Below, piece after piece: positions 49,780-56,807 of a DNA stretch of 64,000 nucleotides. A program made the translations under genes and the position numbers. The notes under the pieces are model-generated. The model had not been told where the DNA came from and searched no databases. It saw only the letters and a list, made by a program, of their open reading frames with translations. Source of the DNA: LMUY01 sp965276785 (GTDB taxonomy: Bacteria > Pseudomonadota > Alphaproteobacteria > Acetobacterales > Acetobacteraceae); NCBI GenBank assembly GCA_965276785.1, contig OZ255629.1, forward strand, positions 4,402,001 through 4,466,000, read 5' to 3'. The stretch's first letter is position 1. Every line of letters begins with the position of its first letter.

Positions 49780-50769
49780 ATGACGCAGATTGGCCACTAC
49801 ATTCCCCCATCCAGGCGTCCAGACGCGTTGGGGGCGCATTCCATGGATAGCTTCTACATGGCTGTTCCGGACCTTAAGGAAGCGCAGCGCTTCTACACGA
49901 AATTCGGGCTTGACGTTCGCGAAGAACAGGGCGGCCTTGGGCTGTACACGTTTGACCATCCCCACCGCTGGGGATTGCTTGGAGAGGGAACCAAGAAAGC
50001 GCTGGGCCATCTCTCGTTTGGCATGTTCGAGGACGACGCCCCCCGCTTCAGGGCTCGGCTCGAGCAGGCTGGAGTGAGGCTGGTTGATCCGCCGCCTGGC
50101 CTCGAAAGCAACGGCATCTGGTTCAGGGACTGCAACGGCTTGCTGGTCGAACTGCGGGTGGCTGAAAAATCCTCCCCGAACGCGAAGTCCTCGGTCGAGC
50201 ATCTGGTCGCCGGGCCGGGCCAGCGAGGCGCACCCATCCGGGGAACAACGCCGAGTGTCCGCCCCAGGCGCCTCGCGCACATCTTGATTTTTGTGCGAGA
50301 CGTCGCCGAGTCGATCAATTTCTACAGCAAGGTGCTCGGCCTGCGGCTATCCGACGAGTCGGGCGGTGTCATTGCGTTCATGCATGGTGTGCACGGCAGC
50401 GACCACCATATGGTGGCGTTTGCAAAGTCCGAAGCGCCCGGTCTACATCATTGCAGCTGGGATGTGGCCGCGATCCAAGACATCGGCATTGGCGCCATGA
50501 CAATGGCCGATAGCGGCTACTCAAAAGGCTGGGGCTTAGGGCGGCATGTTCTCGGGTCCAACTACTTTCACTACGTGCGGGACCCGTGGGGAAGCTACTC
50601 CGAGTATTCCTCCGATATTGACTACATCCCGGTCGATTTAGACTGGCAAGGGTCGTCTCACCCGGTCGAGAACAGCTTTTATCTCTGGGGCCCTGAACCA
50701 CCAAAGGAGTTTGCCTTCAACCACGAGGCAGCAATCGGCCCCGAGCTTCCGGCCGCGGCGGGAATTTAG
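49780..50769 (+). CDS. Extradiol ring-cleavage-type dioxygenase (two-domain VOC)
   Basis: This 329-residue protein has two VOC modules and resembles type I extradiol dioxygenases, which open catechol-type rings using Fe(II) and oxygen. ATG 49780 follows GGCGGAG; upstream in-frame starts are weaker. Module 1 starts HSMDSFYMAVPDLKEAQRFY (from residue 20). Module 2 holds the metal site: H167 in RRLAHILIFVRDV, H223 in GLHHCSWDV and E275 in the GSYSEYSSDID ending, i.e. the two-His-one-Glu triad. YFHYVRDPWGSYSEY is a family-like closing motif. It could act on a ring produced by an oxygenase such as the Rieske fusion, but they are 16 kb apart. Gene order does not name the substrate. Confidence 0.88.
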   Translation: MTQIGHYIPPSRRPDALGAHSMDSFYMAVPDLKEAQRFYTKFGLDVREEQGGLGLYTFDHPHRWGLLGEGTKKALGHLSFGMFEDDAPRFRARLEQAGVRLVDPPPGLESNGIWFRDCNGLLVELRVAEKSSPNAKSSVEHLVAGPGQRGAPIRGTTPSVRPRRLAHILIFVRDVAESINFYSKVLGLRLSDESGGVIAFMHGVHGSDHHMVAFAKSEAPGLHHCSWDVAAIQDIGIGAMTMADSGYSKGWGLGRHVLGSNYFHYVRDPWGSYSEYSSDIDYIPVDLDWQGSSHPVENSFYLWGPEPPKEFAFNHEAAIGPELPAAAGI

Positions 50770-50849
50770 CGCGCCGGCTGGAGCGAATACCAACGTCTTT
50801 GCGGGCCTGGATCGCCGCGGCTTCGGTTCGCAGTGACTTTGGTTGGAGG

Positions 50850-53138
50850 CTAGTCCTTGTGCACCATGATCGGGATGGACTTGGCCGCCGGCGTCTTGCT
50901 GCCGCGGGCATAGTGCCACAGCGGCAGCAGCGTGTTGGCCTCCGGGTAATACGCACCGATGCATCCAACCGGAATGTCATAGGGCGTGACGCGAAAACCG
51001 CGCACCTCGCGTTTAATCCCGTCGTTGGACGCCGTCTCCAGCCGCACCTGCTCGCCCTCCCGCAGGCCAAGCCGGTTGATGTCGTCCCAATGCATCAGCA
51101 CCACCATGCGCGTGCCTTCGATGCCGCGGAAGCGGTCGCTGTAGCCGTAGACAGTGGTGTTGAACTGGTCGTTGCTGCGCAGCGTGATCATGCGCAGGGT
51201 ATCGTGTCCGACTTCCGGCATGTCCGGATCCTCGTCCAGCCCGTCCGGCGTCTTGAAGTTGGCTCTGCCGGTGCTGGTCTTCCAAACCCGGTGCCGCGCC
51301 GGCAAAGAGCGGTGGAACCCGCCCGGCTTCCACATGCGCTGGTCATAGTCATGGAACACCTCGGGGTAGGTTTCTGCGATGGACCGCCGTATCCGGCTGT
51401 AGTCGGCCTGCCATCCATCCCATGGCGTCAGCGAGTTCGGCTCCAGCGTCGCCTTTGCGAGCCGGCAGACGAACTCCACCTCGCTGACCAGGTGTTTGGA
51501 CGCCGGCATGCGCACGCCCCGCGAGCCATGAATGCAGGATGTGCTGTCTTCCATCGAAAGCGCTTGCGGCCCGGCGGCTTGCCGGTCGATCTCGATGCGG
51601 CTGAGCACCGGCAAAACGTAGCTGATCTCGCCAGGAAGCAAGTGGCTGCGGTTGAGCTTGGTGGCGACGTTGACGGTCAGCCGCATCCGCCGCCAGGCGG
51701 GCTCCATCTGTGAATGGTCGGGGATAGCCTGGGCGAAGTTGCCGCCGAGCATGATGAAGGCTTGCACCTTGCCAGCCAGGATCGCCTCGCATGCTTCCAC
51801 CGTGTTGTAGCCGGGCTCGCGCGGCGGCTCGAAGCCGTATTGACGGGCGAGCTGGTCCATCGGCACCAACTGCGGCTTTTCGGTGATGCCGACGGTACGT
51901 TGCCCCTGCACGTTGGAATGGCCGCGCACCGGGCAGATGCCGGCGCCGGGCTTGCCGAGATTGCCGCGCATCAGCAGCAGGTTCACCAGCATCTGCACGG
52001 TCTCCACACCGGCCTGGTGCTGCGTCAGGCCCATGCCATAGATGGCCATGACGGCTTTCGCATGCGCATAGGTGTGTGCGGTGGCCTCCAACGCCGCGCG
52101 ATGCAGGCTGCTACGCCGTTCCAACTGGTCCCATTCCTGAGCGCGCAGCCAGTCGGCAAACGCCTCGAAGCCGTGCGTGTGTCCGGCGATGAACTCGTAG
52201 TCGAGCACCGGCTGGTTGCTCTGCCGGCGGGCTTGGTCGTCCAGGTCCAGCATCGCCTTGCAGATGCCGGTCAGTGCCGCAAGATCCCCGCCGGCTTTTA
52301 CCTGGTGGTATTGCGAGCTGATCCGCGTCTGCTTGCCCGTTAGCATTTCAACCGGCGATTGCGGATTGGTGAACTTCTCCAGACCCCGCTCGCGCAGCGG
52401 ATTGAAGGCGATGATGGGAACGCCGCGTTTGCTCGCCGCTTGCAGCGGGTGCAGCATGCGCGGGCTATTGCTGCCGGGGTTCTGCCCGAAGAACAAGATG
52501 CAGTCGGTATGCGCGAAATCGTCCAGCGTGGTGGTGCCGACCGGTACGCCGATGCTCTCCGGCAGGGCCACGGAGGTGGTCTCGTGGCACATGTTCGAGC
52601 TGTCAGGCAGGTTGTTATTGCCGTAGAGCCGGGCGAAAAGCCCGTAGAGGTAGCTCGCCTCGTTGGAACAGCGGCCGGAGCTGTAGAACACGGCGCCCTT
52701 GCGGTCCGCCAAACCGCGCAATTCGCGGCCGATTTCGGCGAACACGTCCTCCCAAGACACCGGCCGATAGGTGTCGGTGGCCGGGTCGTAGCGCATCGGG
52801 TGCGTCAGCCGGCCGGTCTGTTCCAGCGCATAGGCGTCCCAGTTACGCATCTCGCTCACCGTGTGGCGCGCCAGAAACTCGGGCGTGCAGCGATGCGCGG
52901 TGATGTCCCAGGCGGTCGCTTTGGCGCCGTTCTCGCAGAATTCGAATGGCAGCGGGTGCGCCGGCTTAGGCCAGGCGCAACTGACGCATTGAAACCCATC
53001 CACCTTGTTCTGCCGGGTGAGCGCCAGCACGCCGCTGGCCAGCACACCCTCGCGACGCAAGATGTTGCCTAGCGACCGCGCGGAACCCCAGCCGCCCGCT
53101 GGCGCGGTATACGGCTCAAACGAGACTTTCGGCTTCAT
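50850..53138 (-). CDS. FdhF/YdeP-family molybdopterin oxidoreductase
   Basis: The 762-residue protein is a bis-MGD molybdoenzyme of the YdeP group (formate dehydrogenase H-like). E. coli YdeP is tied to acid resistance, and the reaction is unclear. It begins with the family block YTAPAGGWGSA and a diverged Fe-S site FQCVSCAWPKP...EFCENGAKATAWD (about residues 50-75). Molybdopterin-binding features include YSSGRCSNEASYLYGLFAR, SSNMCHETTSVAL, GQNPGSNSPRMLHPLQ and LLLMRGNLGKPGAGICPVRGHSNVQG. ATG 53138 is chosen, with GGGAG upstream, over the overlapping GTG. It is the last gene after ggt and the hydroxyacid dehydrogenase on the same strand; 65 bp separates it from the latter. Confidence 0.93.
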   Translation of the reverse strand: MKPKVSFEPYTAPAGGWGSARSLGNILRREGVLASGVLALTRQNKVDGFQCVSCAWPKPAHPLPFEFCENGAKATAWDITAHRCTPEFLARHTVSEMRNWDAYALEQTGRLTHPMRYDPATDTYRPVSWEDVFAEIGRELRGLADRKGAVFYSSGRCSNEASYLYGLFARLYGNNNLPDSSNMCHETTSVALPESIGVPVGTTTLDDFAHTDCILFFGQNPGSNSPRMLHPLQAASKRGVPIIAFNPLRERGLEKFTNPQSPVEMLTGKQTRISSQYHQVKAGGDLAALTGICKAMLDLDDQARRQSNQPVLDYEFIAGHTHGFEAFADWLRAQEWDQLERRSSLHRAALEATAHTYAHAKAVMAIYGMGLTQHQAGVETVQMLVNLLLMRGNLGKPGAGICPVRGHSNVQGQRTVGITEKPQLVPMDQLARQYGFEPPREPGYNTVEACEAILAGKVQAFIMLGGNFAQAIPDHSQMEPAWRRMRLTVNVATKLNRSHLLPGEISYVLPVLSRIEIDRQAAGPQALSMEDSTSCIHGSRGVRMPASKHLVSEVEFVCRLAKATLEPNSLTPWDGWQADYSRIRRSIAETYPEVFHDYDQRMWKPGGFHRSLPARHRVWKTSTGRANFKTPDGLDEDPDMPEVGHDTLRMITLRSNDQFNTTVYGYSDRFRGIEGTRMVVLMHWDDINRLGLREGEQVRLETASNDGIKREVRGFRVTPYDIPVGCIGAYYPEANTLLPLWHYARGSKTPAAKSIPIMVHKD

Positions 53139-53203
53139 GCGGCGCACTCCCGGGCTTGCGTGCCCAAAAGTCGGCTTCGGCAGCGCAGTTCCGCGCTCGG
53201 GAG

Positions 53204-54169
53204 CTAAGCCACACGATCCCGGGCGGTGACCGGCTCGCCCCGCTCCACCCGCTGGAAATTGTCATACATTTGCTGCACCGTGGGCGCGAAGGTGTCAGCG
53301 CATCCGGCGGCGATGTGCGGCGTGACGATGCAATTATCCAGTTGCAACAGCGGGTGGCCCGGTGGCGGCGGCTCTTCGGCGAACACGTCGGTGGCGGCGG
53401 CGTGGATGCTGCGGCTCCGCAGCGCATAGGCCAAGTCCGCCTCCACCACCACGCCCCCGCGCGCCACGTTGATCAGCACCGCCGTTTGCTTCATCTGCGA
53501 CAGCGCCGCTGCGTCGATCAGCCCGCGTGTCTGCTCCGTCAGCGGACAATGCAAGCAGATCACGTCCGATCGCGCCAGTAGATCGTCGAAACTGACATAG
53601 GCGACATCCAAGGCGTCCGTCACCGCTGGGTCGAGCTGCCGCGGCTGATGGTATAGCAGAACGCAACCGAACCCGCGCAGCAGCCGTGCCAAGGTCTGGC
53701 CGATGGCGCCAAACCCCACAATGCCTACCGTTTTGCCCGAAAGTTGGAAGCTCGGGCCCGGCAGGCTCCCGCCGCGCCAATGGCCGCGCTGCAGCTCGCC
53801 ATGCGCCCAGGCCAGGTGGCGCAGGGTGGCGAAGATCAGCCCCAGGGTGAACTCCGCCACCGGCACCGCATTGCTGCCGGTGGTGCGCGCCACGGGAATG
53901 CCGAGCGCGCGGGCGGCCGCAAGATCCAGGTTGTCGGTCCCCACGCCCCATTTGTGCAGCAGCTTCAACCGCTTCGCCGCGCCCAGGACGGCCGCGGAGA
54001 CGCCGATCTGCCCGGAGATCGCGTAGTCGGCTTGGGCGACGATGGCCCGCAGATGCGCTTCGCTGCGCTCCGAGCCGTGCGAAAAGGTCCAGCCCGGCGG
54101 CAACAATGCGGCCATCTTCTGGGCCGTGGCATCGCCGATCGCGTCCAGCACCACGACGTGCCGGGTCAT
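53204..54169 (-). CDS. D-2-hydroxyacid dehydrogenase
   Basis: The 321-residue NAD-dependent enzyme interconverts a 2-keto acid and a D-2-hydroxy acid. ATG 54169 overlaps the ggt stop (ATGA). It shows the two-domain layout: an N-terminal substrate domain (residues 1-100), then the nucleotide fold with VGIVGFGAIGQTLARLL (GxGxxG), and catalytic Arg in LINVARGGVV, Glu in the DVFAEEPPP region and His in IVTPHIAAG. The closest relatives are phosphoglycerate- or glyoxylate-reductase-like members; the exact substrate is unknown. It sits between ggt and the YdeP-type molybdoenzyme. Confidence 0.93.
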   Translation of the reverse strand: MTRHVVVLDAIGDATAQKMAALLPPGWTFSHGSERSEAHLRAIVAQADYAISGQIGVSAAVLGAAKRLKLLHKWGVGTDNLDLAAARALGIPVARTTGSNAVPVAEFTLGLIFATLRHLAWAHGELQRGHWRGGSLPGPSFQLSGKTVGIVGFGAIGQTLARLLRGFGCVLLYHQPRQLDPAVTDALDVAYVSFDDLLARSDVICLHCPLTEQTRGLIDAAALSQMKQTAVLINVARGGVVVEADLAYALRSRSIHAAATDVFAEEPPPPGHPLLQLDNCIVTPHIAAGCADTFAPTVQQMYDNFQRVERGEPVTARDRVA

Positions 54170-55794
54170 GCGGTGAACCGCACCCCGGGGCGCGCCAGGC
54201 CGCCTGCCACTGCGATGGGCGTGCCGTCCGCCCGCCAACATGCCGCTCCGGTCATGCGCCCATCCTCTTCAAACGCGATTGCACTCATGCCGCCCGCAAC
54301 CCGGCGGACCCGGCGCACATCATGGCCCCTTGCGGCCAAGGCGACCACGGTTGCGTCCGGGATGGCGGGTTCCACTTCCAGTTCGCCGCCCTGAGTCCAT
54401 ACCCTTGGCGCCTCCACCGCCTGCTGCGGCGTCATGCCGTGGTCGAGCAGGTTGATGATGGCCTGCATGGCCGAGCCAAAGATGCGCAAGCCGCCGGGTA
54501 AGCCGAGCGCAAACGCCAGCCTGCCGTCGCGCAGCACCATAGTGGGCGCCATGGAGGTAAAGACCCGCTTGCCCGGCGCCACCGACAGCGCGCGGCCTGG
54601 CACCGGGTCGAAGTTCGACATGTAGTTGTTGGCGATCAGCCCCGTGCCGGGGATAGCGAAACGGCCACCCCAGAGCCCGTTGATGGTCTGCGTGGTTGCC
54701 ACCACCATGCCCTGAGCGTCCGCCGCCGTCACGTGAGTGGTGTTGGGGCTTTCCACCGCGGCGAGCCCCGGCCCCCAGTGCTGCGCCCGTGCCGTGTCGA
54801 TCGCCGCGCGCCGGTCTGCCGCGTAGGCCTTGGAGGTGAGCCGGGCGACGGGCACGTCGACGAACGCCGGGTCGGCCGTGGCGACCGCGCGGTCGGCAAA
54901 GGCGATTTTCAGCGTTTCGGCCAGCAGGTGCGTGGCATCGGGAGAGCCAAAGCCCATGGCGGCCAGGTCGTATCCCTCCAGGATGTTGAGCATCTGCGCG
55001 ATATGCACCCCTGCCGACGATGGCGGCGGCGGTGCTGCAATCTGCCAGCCACGGTAAGCGCCATGGATCGGCTCGCGTAGCACGACGCGGGCGGCTTGTA
55101 GGTCGGCCATGGTGACCAGCCCGCCGGTGGCGCGCATGTGGCTCGCCAGCGCGGCACCGAGCGGGCCGTCATGCAGCGCGGCCGCACCGCCCTGGGCCAG
55201 GGTGCGAAGCGCGTGGGCGTAAATCGGCCGTCGCAGCCGGGCGCCCGCGGCCAAGGGCACGCTGCCCGGGAGCAGCAGGGCGGCGAGGTCCGCGTCCTGC
55301 AGCAGGTCCTCGGCGCCATCTACGATGGCGTTCGCCAAATAGGGCGTGACTGTAAAGCCCCGCTCGGCCAGGCGCACGGCGGGCGCCATCACGTCGGCCA
55401 GCGGCGCGGACCCATACCGCTCCAGCGCGCTGCACCAGGCGAGCAGCGCACCCGGAACGGCCATCGCGAGCGGTCCCACCAGGTTGGCGCGCGCCGCCAG
55501 TGCGTCTGCTCCGAACATGGCCGGGCGGGCCGCGGCGGGTGCCGTGCTCAGCCCGTCCAGCACCACATGGCGGCCGTCCGGCAGGCGGATATGCGCCAGT
55601 CCGCCGCCCAGCACCCCCACCATCATCGGTTCCACCACGGTAAGCGCGAACAGCGCCGCCACCGCAGCATCCACTGCATTGCCGCCTTCGAGCAACATAT
55701 GCACGCCGGCTCCCGCGGCCAGCGGATGGTTCGCCACCACCATGCCACGCGACCCGGTGGCGGATTGTTTTTCGCAAGTGAACGGCACCGGCAT
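54166..55794 (-). CDS. Gamma-glutamyltransferase-family protein
   Basis: The 542-residue protein belongs to the gamma-glutamyltranspeptidase family, Ntn hydrolases that self-cleave into two subunits. The nucleophile is T352 in ESPNTTHVTAAD, and later family motifs include FAIPGTGLIANNYMSNFDP, SMAPTMVLRDG and GLPGGLRIFGSAMQAIINLLDHG, which bind the glutamyl moiety. ATG 55794 is used. The N-terminus, MPVPFTCEKQSATGSRGMVVANHPLAA, has no clear Sec signal, unlike periplasmic GGT, so it may be cytoplasmic and could be an acylase-like or oxamate-amidohydrolase-type relative. It is the first of three overlapping or adjacent minus-strand genes and divergent from the deacetylase gene. Confidence 0.9.
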   Translation of the reverse strand: MPVPFTCEKQSATGSRGMVVANHPLAAGAGVHMLLEGGNAVDAAVAALFALTVVEPMMVGVLGGGLAHIRLPDGRHVVLDGLSTAPAAARPAMFGADALAARANLVGPLAMAVPGALLAWCSALERYGSAPLADVMAPAVRLAERGFTVTPYLANAIVDGAEDLLQDADLAALLLPGSVPLAAGARLRRPIYAHALRTLAQGGAAALHDGPLGAALASHMRATGGLVTMADLQAARVVLREPIHGAYRGWQIAAPPPPSSAGVHIAQMLNILEGYDLAAMGFGSPDATHLLAETLKIAFADRAVATADPAFVDVPVARLTSKAYAADRRAAIDTARAQHWGPGLAAVESPNTTHVTAADAQGMVVATTQTINGLWGGRFAIPGTGLIANNYMSNFDPVPGRALSVAPGKRVFTSMAPTMVLRDGRLAFALGLPGGLRIFGSAMQAIINLLDHGMTPQQAVEAPRVWTQGGELEVEPAIPDATVVALAARGHDVRRVRRVAGGMSAIAFEEDGRMTGAACWRADGTPIAVAGGLARPGVRFTA

Positions 55795-55848
55795 GCCGGC
55801 GACGCTAAGCCGCTTCCGCAACGGCGCAAATCCCCTTAGCCTTGCCGC

Positions 55849-56763
55849 GTGACCGATCCCCATCCCGAGGGGCCGCCCTGGCAGTGGCCCGAACCCACCT
55901 GGCGTCGCATCACCGGCCGCGCGCGGGCGGGCCGCAGCCTGCATCCCGCCGCGTGGCCGGGGGGCGCTCGCTGCGCCGTGGCGCTGTCGTTCGACGCTGA
56001 CCACGACACCATCCCACTGCGGGACGGCGATGAAAGCCCGATGCGGATCAGCCAGGGCCAATACGGCCATCGCCAGGGCGTGCCGCGCATTCGCGCCCTA
56101 TTGTCGCGCGAAGCGGTGCCGGCAACGTTTTTCTATCCGGCCGTATCCGCGCTGCTCTATCCGGACGAGGTGCGCGCGGTAGCGGCCGACGGTCACGAGA
56201 TCGGCATCCACTCTTGGATCCACGAGGCCAACACCACCCTGCCGCCCGGCGCTGAGCGGGACCTCACCTTTCGCGCCGCCGACGTGCTGGAGCACCTAGC
56301 CGGTCGGCGGCCGGTCGGCATCCGCACCGCCTCGTGGGACTTCAGCACCGTCACGCTGGACATCATCCGCGAGCTCGGCCTGCTCTATGACAGCAGCTTG
56401 ATGGCGGACGATGACGCCTATGAGTTGGAAGACGCCGGGCAGCCGACCGGCGTCGTCGAGCTTCCACCCGAATGGATCCGCGATGACGCGGCCTACTTCA
56501 ACTTCATGCGCTTCAGCGCGCTGCGCCCCTATACGCCGCCTGCCGCGGTGGCCGACATTTTCCTGGCCGAGCTCGACGGGGCCTTGAAAGAAGGCGGCCT
56601 TTTCCTGCTGACTATGCACCCGCATGTCAGCGGTCATCGCAGCCGGGTGGGGATCATCGAGCGGATCATCCAGCACGCCCGGGCCAAAGGCGGCTGCTGG
56701 TTTGCCACCCATGAGCAGGTGGCGCGATGGTGCGCCGAGCAGGCCGGTCTTAACGCCTCGTAA
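55849..56763 (+). CDS. Polysaccharide deacetylase-family (NodB) hydrolase
   Basis: The 304-residue protein is a metal-dependent NodB-fold amidohydrolase. GTG 55849 is used. Motif 1 is ALSFDADHD (about residues 44-52), with the Asp dyad; motif 2 is GIHSWIHEANTTL with the His pair; motif 3 is RTASWDFS. No signal peptide is visible. The layout, with an N-terminal WPEPTWRRITGRARAG leader and a SFDADHD motif, matches cytoplasmic members related to allantoinase PuuE and peptidoglycan-deacetylase-like amidases, so the substrate may be a small cyclic amide or ureide rather than chitin. It is divergent from the ggt gene (54 bp), sharing a control region. Confidence 0.9.
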   Translation: MTDPHPEGPPWQWPEPTWRRITGRARAGRSLHPAAWPGGARCAVALSFDADHDTIPLRDGDESPMRISQGQYGHRQGVPRIRALLSREAVPATFFYPAVSALLYPDEVRAVAADGHEIGIHSWIHEANTTLPPGAERDLTFRAADVLEHLAGRRPVGIRTASWDFSTVTLDIIRELGLLYDSSLMADDDAYELEDAGQPTGVVELPPEWIRDDAAYFNFMRFSALRPYTPPAAVADIFLAELDGALKEGGLFLLTMHPHVSGHRSRVGIIERIIQHARAKGGCWFATHEQVARWCAEQAGLNAS

Positions 56764-56807
56764 AGGCTTTTCGGGCCTACTTGGGCCGGGCCCACCCGGA
56801 GCATGCC

